A DNA stretch of 24,240 bases from Candidatus Omnitrophica bacterium CG02_land_8_20_14_3_00__42_8 (GTDB lineage Bacteria; Omnitrophota; Gorgyraeia; Gorgyraeales; Gorgyraeaceae). The stretch is from contig PEUD01000047.1 in assembly GCA_002780805.1 (NCBI GenBank), forward strand, positions 1-24,240, given 5' to 3'. Below, one piece after another: positions 7,614-16,541 of the stretch. The notes under the pieces were generated by a model that did no database searches, was not told the DNA's origin, and worked only from the letters and a program-made list of their open reading frames with translations. A program made the translations under genes and the position numbers. The first letter of the stretch is position 1; each line of letters begins with the position of its first letter.

Positions 7614-8498
7614 ATGGGTGAAGCTGTGCTTAAAAACTGCCGTTTTTGCGAATCCGGTAAAATACGTCGTGTCTTTAAAAGAGAAGATATCTATATTTTT
7701 AGATGCCTTGACTGCGGCACTGTATTTTTAGGGAATGATCTTAATGAAGAAGCCATAAAAGCCCTTTACGAATATTACGGCCACAGCACATATTCAGATG
7801 AGATCTCGCCAATAACAAAATTACGTTACGAAGAGATACTGGATGATTTTGAAAAATACAGGAAAAACAACCGTATTATTGACATCGGGTGCGGGGCAGG
7901 AGATTTTATGCTGTCCGCCGCTAACAGGGGCTGGCAGGCAGACGGGACAGAGATTGCAGAAGAAGCGATAAAACTTGCCGCGTCAAAAGGGCTTGAAGTC
8001 ATCGAAGGGGACGCGGCATTTCTGGAATTGGACAAAGATAGATATGACATTGCCACTTTGTCCGGGGTTATGGAGCATGTTTCAGACCCGGAAGCGATTG
8101 TGAGCAAAATAGAGCATATAGTCAGGCCGGGCGGTATTATTTATATAACAACTCCTAATTACAACGACATCACCAGGATAATTCTGGGCAAGAGATGGGG
8201 GGTGTTTCATAAAGAGCACCTTTTTTATTTTACAGCCGGAAATTTGGCGTCGCTTTTGAAAAAGCATAATTTTAAGATAAAAAAAGCGAGGACCGAGAGT
8301 TTGATGTTAAGGGAGATTTTAAGGATTTTTAAAAAAGGCAGGCCTTTGGATGATGCCGGTATTTGCCAAAGGCAGGAGGAAGCCAGGGGCCTTATAGAAA
8401 AAAGCGTTGTTTTTTCCGCGCTAAAAGGCGTTATTAATTTTATTTTAAACATATTTAGAGTCGGAGGCACCATTTATATTACGGCAGAAAAGGTATAA
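7614..8498 (+). CDS. Class I SAM-dependent methyltransferase with N-terminal zinc knuckle
   Basis: 294 residues starting 2 bases after the previous stop. Two CxxC pairs (C9-C12 and C31-C34) form a likely zinc-binding knuckle. The SAM-binding motif I is IIDIGCGAGDF (88-98), and LSGVMEHVSDP (149-159) is the post-II/III region of Methyltransf_11/23-type enzymes. A late segment, PGGIIYITTPNYND, is typical of sugar or lipid methyltransferases. Enzymes of this layout are common in surface-polysaccharide loci, where they methylate sugars or chain ends. The substrate is unknown here. It could cap the chain, given its place between the export and chain-length genes, but that is inference. Confidence 0.83.
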   Translation: MGEAVLKNCRFCESGKIRRVFKREDIYIFRCLDCGTVFLGNDLNEEAIKALYEYYGHSTYSDEISPITKLRYEEILDDFEKYRKNNRIIDIGCGAGDFMLSAANRGWQADGTEIAEEAIKLAASKGLEVIEGDAAFLELDKDRYDIATLSGVMEHVSDPEAIVSKIEHIVRPGGIIYITTPNYNDITRIILGKRWGVFHKEHLFYFTAGNLASLLKKHNFKIKKARTESLMLREILRIFKKGRPLDDAGICQRQEEARGLIEKSVVFSALKGVINFILNIFRVGGTIYITAEKV

Positions 8499-8505
8499 TA
8501 CCGAA

Positions 8506-8510
8506 AGGAG
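8506..8510 (+). promoter_or_regulatory. Shine-Dalgarno of the Wzz-like gene
   Basis: AGGAG lies 5 bases before the ATG at 8516, in a 17-base gap, and supports that start. Confidence 0.75.
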
Positions 8511-8515
8511 ATATT

Positions 8516-9136
8516 ATGAATTACGATTTTAATCTTTTATACTATATAAATATTTATAAAAAAATCTGGAAAGCTATTATTATGGTTATGATAGTTTCCG
8601 CTGTTCTCACATTTGTTTTTGTATCTGTGCAGCCTGTCAGCTATGTATCCACAGTCACACTTCTTTCAACAGAAATAACGCAGCCCCAGCAATTTACGGA
8701 AGGGATAGGAAAATTTTTAGGGATTTCAGGGTTTGCGGCAAATTCCTCCAGTGATATCGTTATAACTCTTTTAAATTCCCGGCGCATGTCTGCGGATATA
8801 AGAAGAGAATTCAACCTGGATAAAAAACCAGGTTTCAGGCATAAATTAGAAACCACAAAGATGCAGAACGGAATTTATGTAAATGTTAACGGCACAGATC
8901 CGTTACTTACGGAAAAAATCGCAAATTTCGCAGTTGTCAATCTCGATAAAATTAACACAGAACTTAGCCTTACGCCTAATAAGCCCATGATAAAAATTTT
9001 AGACCCTGCTGTTTACGGAGCAAAAGAATCGAAGCAGATCCCAAGAAAAATGCTTATAGCCTGTATCATGTCATTTTTAATAATAAGTTTATACGCATTT
9101 TTCTCCGATTACCTGAAAAAACTAAAATCTCAATAA
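8516..9136 (+). CDS. Short Wzz-like chain-length determinant / polysaccharide co-polymerase
   Basis: 206 residues with the two-helix topology of Wzz proteins. There is a cytoplasmic start (FNLLYYINIYKKIWKA), a first transmembrane helix at about 20-38, a periplasmic segment beginning after VSYVSTVTLLSTE, and a second helix at about 180-198 preceded by the family-typical Pro (LDPAV, then KQIPRKM). It ends at KKLKSQ with no C-terminal tyrosine kinase domain. The periplasmic part (about 140 residues) is shorter than in enterobacterial Wzz (roughly 250). The role is control of polymer length in the inner membrane with Wzy and Wza. Start is fixed by AGGAG. Confidence 0.82.
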   Translation: MNYDFNLLYYINIYKKIWKAIIMVMIVSAVLTFVFVSVQPVSYVSTVTLLSTEITQPQQFTEGIGKFLGISGFAANSSSDIVITLLNSRRMSADIRREFNLDKKPGFRHKLETTKMQNGIYVNVNGTDPLLTEKIANFAVVNLDKINTELSLTPNKPMIKILDPAVYGAKESKQIPRKMLIACIMSFLIISLYAFFSDYLKKLKSQ

Positions 9137-9149
9137 TACTGGGCGCGAT

Positions 9150-10394
9150 ATGAAAAGTATAATCAAAAATTTTTTATTTCTGATTACCTCTCAGGGCATT
9201 TACAAGATATTTTCATTTATTACGTTTCTTTTATTGGCGCGCTGCCTGGGCGTTAGCCAATTCGGTTTATTATCGTACGCCATATCTTTTGTGTATATTT
9301 TTGATTTTCTGACTGATTTTGGGATCAGCGTGATTATGGTGCGCGATGTTTCAGGAGAAATCGATAAAAAGTTAAAAAAGTATTTTAACAATATTGTTTC
9401 ATTAAAGATTGTTCTATCCCTGGTTGTGTATTGTTTTATAATTTTGGTTTCGTTCATGTTTCATGAAGAGAACCAGATGGTGAATATGATATTGATATTA
9501 TCTTCAGCCTTGATTTTGGATTCTTTTTCCAGCACATTCAGGGCTGTGTTTAATATTTTTGAAAAAATGTCCGTGTCCGCCTTATCTATGGCGCTGGAAG
9601 GGCTTATTAAATTTTCTTTAGTGGTTATTTTCATAGATTATTTTAAAAACAATTTGATTGTTGCGGCACAGATATTTTTATTGGCAAGTTTTGTTACGTT
9701 TTTTTTCAATATTTTCCTGTTGCGCAGAAAGTTTATAAAATTCAGGGTTGCCTTTGACCGCGCTCTTTGGTGGAAGCTGCTTAAGGTCAGTGCGCCGATA
9801 GCTTTTTTAGCGCTTTTTCAGACTGTAAATTTCAGGATCAGCGTAGTGATGCTGTCAAAGATGACAGACAGCGTTGCGACTGGAATTTTTGCCGCCGGAC
9901 AGCGTATCATAGAGCCTATATTAGTGATTCCATTTACGTTTACCACAGCCATGCTGCCTACAATTTCGCGTTTTGTCAAGACATCCGCAAGTAATTTTTC
10001 AAATTCATTTAACCGTTCGGTCATTTTTCTGTTTCTTATCAGCCTGCCGTTTGTGTTTTTGCTGTTTTTTGCTTCAAAGCCGTTAATAGTATTTCTTTTG
10101 GGGGAAGAATTTGCCCAGTCCGGGAATGTTGTGAAAATATTGGCTGTATTATTGATGCCGTTTTTTATAAGGCCGGTTTTGGAATATTTTGCTTTTACGT
10201 TAAGGAAATATAAAATAATTTATTTCACCGGTATCGCAGGCACAGGTCTAAATATTTTTTTAAACGCATTATTTATCCAGAAACTCGGTTATAGCGGAGC
10301 CTGTTTGTCTATGCTGATCGCCGAATCTTTTATAGCTATAGTGTTATTAATAGGCGTGAAGAGATTAGTCAGCCAGGGTCGTGCAATCATATGA
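9150..10394 (+). CDS. Oligosaccharide flippase (Wzx-like, MOP superfamily)
   Basis: 414 residues, very hydrophobic, with about 12 predicted membrane helices. The N-terminus (KNFLFLITSQGIYKIFSFIT, then LLLARCLGVSQFGLLSYA) is the classic Wzx/PST signature, in which ARxLG is followed by FGxxxYA. The C-terminal half has the usual LNIFLNALFIQKLGYSGACL. It should flip lipid-linked oligosaccharide units across the inner membrane. It lies 13 bases after the Wzz-like gene, and its stop overlaps the next start by 4 bases. No Wzy polymerase is recognisable nearby. Confidence 0.9.
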   Translation: MKSIIKNFLFLITSQGIYKIFSFITFLLLARCLGVSQFGLLSYAISFVYIFDFLTDFGISVIMVRDVSGEIDKKLKKYFNNIVSLKIVLSLVVYCFIILVSFMFHEENQMVNMILILSSALILDSFSSTFRAVFNIFEKMSVSALSMALEGLIKFSLVVIFIDYFKNNLIVAAQIFLLASFVTFFFNIFLLRRKFIKFRVAFDRALWWKLLKVSAPIAFLALFQTVNFRISVVMLSKMTDSVATGIFAAGQRIIEPILVIPFTFTTAMLPTISRFVKTSASNFSNSFNRSVIFLFLISLPFVFLLFFASKPLIVFLLGEEFAQSGNVVKILAVLLMPFFIRPVLEYFAFTLRKYKIIYFTGIAGTGLNIFLNALFIQKLGYSGACLSMLIAESFIAIVLLIGVKRLVSQGRAII

Positions 10395-11383
10395 AAATAA
10401 CCAAAGGCAGCCTGGATACTTTAATATTTTTTTGCACCTCCAGGTGCAACGGAAAGTGCCTGACTTGTTTTTATCAACCCAATCTCAATAAAGGCGCGGA
10501 TATTTCCCTGGAGCAGATAGAGAGTATTTCCAAAGGCTTGCCTTCTTTCAGGCGGCTGATGATTTCAGGCGGCGAGCCTTTTTTGAGAAAAGATTTAGAC
10601 AGGGTTGTTAAGATTTTTGTTAATAATAACGGAGTCAGCAATATTTCAATACCGACCAACGGCCTTTTAGCGGAAGACACGCTTGCATGCGTTGAAAAGA
10701 TAGCCTCTGATAATTCCGGGGCGGTAATAAACATAGCGTGCTCAATAGACGGCTTTAAAACTACGCACGATAAAATAAGGGGCATAGACGGGGTTTTTGA
10801 TAAAGCAGAGGACACTTTTAACAGGTTATTGAAGATCAGGGCCAGGCATAAAAACCTGCGGATTAATATAGCCACAACTATCTGCGCCATAAATATTGGC
10901 GAACTGAAAGAATTAGGCGAACATTTTTTTAATACGTTTGACGCGGATTTTCATTATTTTGAGTTGATTAGAGGCGATGTCCCCAAGGAATTAACAGCGC
11001 TGGGTTGCAATGAGCTGGAAGCATTTGATGATTATGCCGTTAAATTATCGCTGCGCTACAGGAGGAGAAGCCAGGCTCATTCGGCGCCGCTTGCTTACAT
11101 AAAATCACTGCTTAATTCCAGGATAGAAAACAGCCTGCTTAAAATACAGAGAGAATCGTTTTTTAAGCGCAAAAAATGGCCGATTGCCTGCGAGGCCGGA
11201 AAGAAAATTCTTGTGATGCAGAGTAACGGGTTTTTAAGCGCGTGCGAATTAAAGCCGCAAAATCAGGACGCCCGCAAAAATTGCTCCGAAGGGTGCACGC
11301 ACGGATGCTTTTTGGCAGAATCCGCTTATAGCAGCAGGAAAAACCTGGTTAAAATAGCTTTGAGTGATTTTTTTAAATTATGA
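10391..11383 (+). CDS. Radical SAM protein with Cys-rich SPASM-like C-terminus
   Basis: 330 residues, starting by an ATGA overlap with the flippase. The radical SAM cluster motif CxxxCxxC is C19-NGK-C23-LT-C26, and the SAM-binding GGEP lies at 60-63 (RRLMISGGEPFLRKDL). A Cys-rich tail (CEAGKKILVMQSNGFLSAC, then CSEGCTHGC) suggests an auxiliary Fe-S region like SPASM. These enzymes do radical chemistry such as peptide modification, epimerisation or C-C bond formation. No peptide substrate is visible beside it. In this setting it may act on a sugar or a glycan-linked molecule, but the reaction is unknown. Its stop overlaps the next gene by 4 bases. Confidence 0.85.
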   Translation: MKITKGSLDTLIFFCTSRCNGKCLTCFYQPNLNKGADISLEQIESISKGLPSFRRLMISGGEPFLRKDLDRVVKIFVNNNGVSNISIPTNGLLAEDTLACVEKIASDNSGAVINIACSIDGFKTTHDKIRGIDGVFDKAEDTFNRLLKIRARHKNLRINIATTICAINIGELKELGEHFFNTFDADFHYFELIRGDVPKELTALGCNELEAFDDYAVKLSLRYRRRSQAHSAPLAYIKSLLNSRIENSLLKIQRESFFKRKKWPIACEAGKKILVMQSNGFLSACELKPQNQDARKNCSEGCTHGCFLAESAYSSRKNLVKIALSDFFKL

Positions 11384-12300
11384 CAAAGCCGTGCTTATCC
11401 ATAGTTTTGCCCACTTATAACCACGCGTCCGGGCTTTGCGGATGCCTGGATGATATCCTGGCTCAGACTTTTTGCGATTATGAGATTATAGCGGCAGATG
11501 ACGGCTCTACAGATAATACGCGGGAAACGATAACAGATTTTATAAAAACAAGAAATACCGGCGATAAAATCATATACCTTTATCAGGAGCATAAAGGTGT
11601 TTCAGAGGCCAGGAATCTGGGAATTATGAATTCCAGGGCAGATTATATTGCATTTATTGATGATGACGACAGATGGCAGAATAATAAACTGGAATTGCAG
11701 TTAAAGGCGATGACGCTTGATGCGGAAATGACGCTTTCTTTTACTGATTCATTCTTCATTTACCAGAACAGAGGCAGCAGCATATTGCAGTCAAAAATGA
11801 TGTACATGGCCGGAGGGGATATCTTTGAGAAACTTCTGTATAAATGTTTTATTATCACCTCTTCGGTTATGGCTAAAAAATCCGCATTAATAGAGGCAGG
11901 GCTTTTTGACAAGTCTATACGTGTCGGCGAAGACTGGGATTTATGGCTTAGGATGGCTTATAAACACAGGGTAGGTTATATCAAAGAGCCGTTATTGCAT
12001 TATCATCTGCATGATGATAATGCCCATAAAGATACTTCAGAAATGCTTGCCGGCCACCGCATGATTATAGAAAAGATATTTTATTCAGGCAAATTTAATG
12101 AATACAAAAGATTAAAAACCGCTTCAGAGCTTAATTTTTATCTGACCGCCGCTGAAGCTTATGTGAGAAAAAGATGTTATTCCCAGGCTTTAAAAAGCCT
12201 ATTTTCGGCGCTTTTATTCATGAGGCCCGGATATTTTTGGGGTACGCGCCGTTTTTTTGGAGTATGCCTTAGATTTTTTATTCACTATGAGAAATACTGA
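11380..12300 (+). CDS. GT2-family glycosyltransferase
   Basis: 306 residues with the GT-A fold start LSIVLPTYNHASGL. The UDP-sugar-binding acids lie in AADDGSTDNT (38-47) and the metal-binding DxD in FIDDDD (92-97). VGEDWDLWLRMAY carries the ED catalytic-base motif. It would transfer a sugar from a nucleotide donor to a lipid-linked glycan on the cytoplasmic side of the membrane. Donor and acceptor cannot be read from the sequence. The start is ATGA-coupled to the radical SAM gene. Confidence 0.9.
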   Translation: MTKPCLSIVLPTYNHASGLCGCLDDILAQTFCDYEIIAADDGSTDNTRETITDFIKTRNTGDKIIYLYQEHKGVSEARNLGIMNSRADYIAFIDDDDRWQNNKLELQLKAMTLDAEMTLSFTDSFFIYQNRGSSILQSKMMYMAGGDIFEKLLYKCFIITSSVMAKKSALIEAGLFDKSIRVGEDWDLWLRMAYKHRVGYIKEPLLHYHLHDDNAHKDTSEMLAGHRMIIEKIFYSGKFNEYKRLKTASELNFYLTAAEAYVRKRCYSQALKSLFSALLFMRPGYFWGTRRFFGVCLRFFIHYEKY

Positions 12301-13219
12301 CACAGCAAGGCTGATAGCCATATGTTATCACAGAATAATAGAAGAAGGTGTTACGCCTTTTTTTAATTCTATGAATAACGGTTCGCCTGGCATATTCAAG
12401 CAGGAACTGGAGTTTATTTCAAGGTATGGAGAGGTTATATCCGCGGAAGGCCTGGCGGATGCTATAAAAAAAATGGATTTTGGCAAAGGGATAAAATTTC
12501 TGATAACCTTTGACGACGGATACAGTGATCTTTATCATAATGCATACCCGGTTTTAAGGCAGTTAAAACTGCCTGCCGCAGTATTTCTGACTGTTAACTG
12601 CGTGGAAGACAGGCATTTCAGCCTGTGGACTGATAAAATCGCTTTTATGATTGATAGTAGCGGCAAGGATCTGATAAAACTGCCTGGTTTGGGCGCGTTT
12701 CGCTTGCGCAGCCCGCGCGACAGGCAAAAGGCCAAGTCAGCAATTATAGAAAAAATGAAATCAAAACAACAGGACGAAAGCAAAGCCATCATGGAAGATT
12801 TAGCAGAGTGTCTTGAGGCGGACGGATCTCTTTTTCCGGCGGATTGCTATCTTGATTCAGTTCAAATAAAAGAAATGGCTAAAAACGGAATAAGTTTTGG
12901 AAGCCATACCTGCTCTCACCCTATCTTAACGAAAATTACTTTTGACGCGGCAGAAAGGGAGATTAGGGAATCAAAGAGAAAACTCGAAGCCCTGTTAGGC
13001 AGGCAGATCCATGGTTTTGCTTATCCGAACGGGACTAAAAAAGATTTTAATGAAAAGATAAAGGATATGGTGAAGCAGTCTGGGTATATGTATGCGTTTA
13101 GCATGGTCAGCGGAGATAATATTGCGCCTCCCGGGTTATTTGACCGTTACGCTTTGAAAAGAATAAATGCGGGAACGTCGTTTGACATTTTGAAAAATAA
13201 CCTGAGAAAATTTCTGTAA
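12287..13219 (+). CDS. Polysaccharide deacetylase (NodB-type, CE4)
   Basis: 310 residues from the preferred ATG at 12287 (MRNTDTARLIAICYHRI), which overlaps the GT2 stop by 14 bases. An upstream ATG at 12257 would add ten residues read over the GT2 tail and is less likely. NodB motifs are present: TFDDGY (metal-binding Asp pair, residues 74-79 from this start), SHTCSH (HxxxH metal ligands) and FAYPNGT. The family removes N-acetyl groups from GlcNAc-type glycans. Lacking a signal peptide, it may act on a cytoplasmic lipid-linked intermediate. Flanking glycosyltransferases support a role in this glycan. Confidence 0.87.
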   Translation: MRNTDTARLIAICYHRIIEEGVTPFFNSMNNGSPGIFKQELEFISRYGEVISAEGLADAIKKMDFGKGIKFLITFDDGYSDLYHNAYPVLRQLKLPAAVFLTVNCVEDRHFSLWTDKIAFMIDSSGKDLIKLPGLGAFRLRSPRDRQKAKSAIIEKMKSKQQDESKAIMEDLAECLEADGSLFPADCYLDSVQIKEMAKNGISFGSHTCSHPILTKITFDAAEREIRESKRKLEALLGRQIHGFAYPNGTKKDFNEKIKDMVKQSGYMYAFSMVSGDNIAPPGLFDRYALKRINAGTSFDILKNNLRKFL

Positions 13220-13224
13220 TATAC

Positions 13225-14421
13225 ATGGATATAGCGTTGAAAAAAATGAACGGTGTCTGCATGGTGACCGGGTCTTTTCTGCCGGAAATAACAGGCGCGG
13301 GCTTACAATGCAGCAGTTTGCTCGGGGCATTGCCTGAGAATAAAAGAGAATACCTGGTTATCACCACTTTAAGGGACAGTTCATTATCTCGTGAGGAAGA
13401 AAAGCCATGGGGCAACATTTACAGGGTTTACATTAATCCCGCAAGCGCTTTTTCAAAAATTGCATGTGTTTTTAAAATATTAAAGATTTTTTTGCGGATT
13501 AAAAATAGGATCGGCGTTATTCATCTTCATGGATTTTCAAGCAAGAGCATGGTTTTTGTAGCGCTGGCCAGGCTGTTCAAAAAGAAAATAGTTATTAAAT
13601 TGACGTCGCTTGGCGATGATGATCCTTTGTCGGTTGAGAGGCGCAGGTTTGGCAGGATACAGTACGAATTTTATAAACGCGCCGATGTCTATATAAGCGT
13701 CAGTCCAGGCATTACAGCGGCTTTTAAGGCGTCCAGGCTGAAAAACAGGCCTTTACAGGAGATACCGAACGGCGTTGACACAAATAGGTTTTCGCCTGTT
13801 GGTTCCAAAGAAGAGAAGGACAGGTTGCGTTTTAAATTGCGGCTGCCGATTGATAAAAAAATTATCATTACCGTAGGTTTTTTTTCATTAGATAAGGGCA
13901 TTGATTTGTTGTATGACTCCTGGAAAAAATTAATAAATGAATACAGAGCAGACCCTTACCTGTTAGTAGTGGGGGCGAAGAATTCGGATTATTTTGAAAT
14001 ATCGCACAGCCTGGTAAATTTCATTCAGGACGATATCAAAAAAAACAGCTTGGCAGATAGAATAGGCCTGATTGAAAAAGCGCAAAATATAGAAGATTAT
14101 TTTCGCGCCTCGGATATTTTTATGATGTCCTCCAGAAGAGAGGGGTTATCAAACGCGCTTTTAGAAGCGATGTCCTGCGCTTTGCCCGTAGTCGTTAACC
14201 GTATAAGCGGCGTTACTGACCATTTTATCAGTCATGAAATCGACGGCTTGCTTTTTGAGCGCGACGATATAAAAACTTTGGCTGACAATCTTTTTTTCCT
14301 TTTACAAAATCCCCAGCGCGCAGCCAATTTAGGCGTAAACGCCAGGAAAAAGATTATGGAAAAGTTTTTGATTTCGGACGTCGCAAATACATACGATAAA
14401 TTATATGAACAACTCATTTAA
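13225..14421 (+). CDS. GT4-family glycosyltransferase
   Basis: 398 residues with GT-B architecture. An N-terminal acceptor domain contains VIHLHGFSSKSM. Then come ISVSPGIT and IPNGVDTNRFSPVG, which mark the linker and the start of the donor domain. The nucleotide-sugar ExxxxxxxE motif is E306-GLSNALL-E314, followed by AMSCALPVV. It is a retaining transferase by family, and the sugar is unknown. It starts 5 bases after the deacetylase stop; a second ATG at 13246 is possible (MNGVCMVTGSFLP). It closes the assembly block before the Pse genes. Confidence 0.9.
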   Translation: MDIALKKMNGVCMVTGSFLPEITGAGLQCSSLLGALPENKREYLVITTLRDSSLSREEEKPWGNIYRVYINPASAFSKIACVFKILKIFLRIKNRIGVIHLHGFSSKSMVFVALARLFKKKIVIKLTSLGDDDPLSVERRRFGRIQYEFYKRADVYISVSPGITAAFKASRLKNRPLQEIPNGVDTNRFSPVGSKEEKDRLRFKLRLPIDKKIIITVGFFSLDKGIDLLYDSWKKLINEYRADPYLLVVGAKNSDYFEISHSLVNFIQDDIKKNSLADRIGLIEKAQNIEDYFRASDIFMMSSRREGLSNALLEAMSCALPVVVNRISGVTDHFISHEIDGLLFERDDIKTLADNLFFLLQNPQRAANLGVNARKKIMEKFLISDVANTYDKLYEQLI

Positions 14422-14423
14422 AA

Positions 14424-14429
14424 AAGGAG
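14424..14429 (+). promoter_or_regulatory. Shine-Dalgarno of pseB
   Basis: AAGGAG lies 7 bases before the ATG at 14437 and supports independent initiation of the first Pse gene. Confidence 0.75.
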
Positions 14430-14436
14430 CGATAAA

Positions 14437-15402
14437 ATGCTAAACGGCAAAACAATTCTGGTTACAGGTGGAACCGGTTCTTTTGGAAAAAAATTTACAG
14501 AGATAGTGTTATCAAAATATAAGCCTAAAAAACTTATCATCTTCAGCAGGGATGAGATGAAGCAGTATGAGATGAAGAGCGTTTTTATCGAGGAAAAATA
14601 CGAAAGTATCAGGTACTTTATTGGCGATGTAAGGGATTCTGACAGGCTGCACAGGGCATTTAACGGCGTGGATATAGTTATTCACGCGGCAGCCCTGAAG
14701 ATTGTGCCTACCGCTGAATACAATCCTTTTGAGGCAGTCAGGACAAATGTGTTCGGCGCGGAAAATATTATAAATGTTGCCATAGATAATAATGTTAAAA
14801 AGGTCCTGGCGCTTAGCACTGACAAGGCGGTAAATCCTGTAAATCTTTACGGGGCAACCAAGCTTTGCGCTGAAAAGATGTTTATCGCCGCAAACAATTA
14901 TTCGTCTTTAAACGGCACTAAGTTCAGCGTTGTAAGATACGGCAATGTGTTTGGTTCGCGCGGCAGCGTAGTTCCGTTTTTTAAAGCCTGCGCGCAAAAA
15001 GGAACCGTCCCCATAACAGACAAGGATATGACACGTTTTTGGATAACGCTTGAGCAGGGCGTAGAATTTGTATTGAGCAGCCTTGAGATGATGAACGGCG
15101 GGGAGATTTTTGTCCCTAAAATACCCAGCATGAAGATTACAGACCTTGCAAATGCAATATGCCCTGGCTGCAAACATAAGATTATAGGGATAAGGCCCGG
15201 AGAGAAACTGCACGAGAGCCTGTTATCACCGGATGACGGGATTCACAGCTATGAATATAAAGACAGGTTTATTGTTTATCCTAAGGTCGTGGAAAACGGT
15301 GAAAAGAAAAAAGGTAAATATCTCGGCCTTGGGTTTAAAGGTTATACAAGCGATAATAATAAACAGTGGCTGACTGAAGACCGGTTAAAGAAAATGGTAT
15401 GA
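14437..15402 (+). CDS. pseB: UDP-GlcNAc 4,6-dehydratase (inverting), pseudaminic acid step 1
   Basis: 321 residues, the normal PseB/FlaA1 length. The NADP-binding motif is GGTGSFG (11-17). SRDEMKQYEMK and AALKIVPTAEYNPFEA are family signatures, STDKA (127-131) holds the catalytic Asp/Lys, and YGATK (138-142) is YxxxK. The short form, without the membrane helices of CapD/WbpM, matches PseB. It converts UDP-GlcNAc to UDP-2-acetamido-2,6-dideoxy-beta-L-arabino-hexos-4-ulose by dehydration with C5 inversion. The cytoplasmic product goes to PseC, whose ATG overlaps this stop. Confidence 0.95.
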   Translation: MLNGKTILVTGGTGSFGKKFTEIVLSKYKPKKLIIFSRDEMKQYEMKSVFIEEKYESIRYFIGDVRDSDRLHRAFNGVDIVIHAAALKIVPTAEYNPFEAVRTNVFGAENIINVAIDNNVKKVLALSTDKAVNPVNLYGATKLCAEKMFIAANNYSSLNGTKFSVVRYGNVFGSRGSVVPFFKACAQKGTVPITDKDMTRFWITLEQGVEFVLSSLEMMNGGEIFVPKIPSMKITDLANAICPGCKHKIIGIRPGEKLHESLLSPDDGIHSYEYKDRFIVYPKVVENGEKKKGKYLGLGFKGYTSDNNKQWLTEDRLKKMV

Positions 15403-16541
15403 AAAATATCCCTTACGGCAGGCAATCTGTTGACAAAAACGACATTAAGGAAGTTGTCAAGGTTTTAAAGAGCGATTGGATTGCTCAGGGGCCTATGGTC
15501 CAGAGATTTGAAGAATCGCTCGCAAAATATTGCAGCGCAAAATACGCTGTAGCTGTTTCTTCAGGTACTGCGGCTTTGCATTTAGCCTGTATTGCAGCCG
15601 GGTTGAATAAGGGCGACGAAGCGATAACATCCCCAATCACGTTTTTAGCAACATCCAACGCTGTCTTGTATACAGGCGCCAGGCCTGTATTTGCGGATAT
15701 CGATTACGACACGGTAAACATAAATCCAGATCAGATAAGCAAAAAAATTACCGATAAGACAAAAGTTATATTGCCTGTTCATTTTGCAGGCCATCCATGT
15801 GATTTGGAAGAGATTCATAAGATTGCCCGAAAACACAACTTGATGATAATTGAAGACGCAGCTCATGCGCTTGGGGCAAAATATAGAGGCACAAAAATCG
15901 GCTCTTGTAAATATTCCGATATGACAATCTTGAGTTTTCATCCGGTCAAGGCCATAACTACAGGCGAGGGCGGGTCTATTTTGACAAACAAAAAGGAATT
16001 ATACGAAAAATTACTTGCGTTGAGAAGCCACGGCATAGTAAAAAAGGATTTTGTCAATAACGCTGACGGCGAATGGTATCATGAAATGCAATTTTTAGGC
16101 TACAATTATAGAATGACTGATATCCAGGCCGCCCTGGGGTTATCACAGTTAAAAAAAATAGATGCCTTTATCCAAAAAAGAAGAAAAATAGCCGAAATTT
16201 ATGACAGATTTTTCAAAGACAGCCCTTATTTTGATACCCCTGCGGAAAAAGATTATGCCTGTTCGGCATATCATTTGTACTGCCTGAGGTTTAAGGGCAA
16301 ATATAAGAATAAAAAAAGGGAGATATTTTCATTATTGAGAAAAGCCGGATTAGGCGTTCAGGTTCATTATATACCGGTGTATAAGCAGCCGTTTTATCAG
16401 AGGCTTGGTTATTTAAATATGGAGTGCCCCAATGCGGAAAATTTTTACAGAGAGGCAGTGAGTATTCCCATATATCCCGGCTTAAAAGACCGCGATATTC
16501 ATGAGGTAATAAGAGTTATAAACAAAATTTTATCCAAATGA
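15399..16541 (+). CDS. pseC: UDP-4-keto sugar aminotransferase, pseudaminic acid step 2
   Basis: 380 residues of the DegT/DnrJ/EryC1 PLP-dependent family. Visible are the start IPYGRQSVDKNDI, DWIAQGP, SSGTAALHLA, VHFAGHPCDL, and SFHPVKAITTGEGG with the PLP-binding Lys184. It adds an amino group at C4 of the PseB product, giving UDP-4-amino-4,6-dideoxy-N-acetyl-beta-L-altrosamine. Overlapping ATGA junctions with pseB and pseG suggest translational coupling. Confidence 0.95.
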   Translation: MKNIPYGRQSVDKNDIKEVVKVLKSDWIAQGPMVQRFEESLAKYCSAKYAVAVSSGTAALHLACIAAGLNKGDEAITSPITFLATSNAVLYTGARPVFADIDYDTVNINPDQISKKITDKTKVILPVHFAGHPCDLEEIHKIARKHNLMIIEDAAHALGAKYRGTKIGSCKYSDMTILSFHPVKAITTGEGGSILTNKKELYEKLLALRSHGIVKKDFVNNADGEWYHEMQFLGYNYRMTDIQAALGLSQLKKIDAFIQKRRKIAEIYDRFFKDSPYFDTPAEKDYACSAYHLYCLRFKGKYKNKKREIFSLLRKAGLGVQVHYIPVYKQPFYQRLGYLNMECPNAENFYREAVSIPIYPGLKDRDIHEVIRVINKILSK

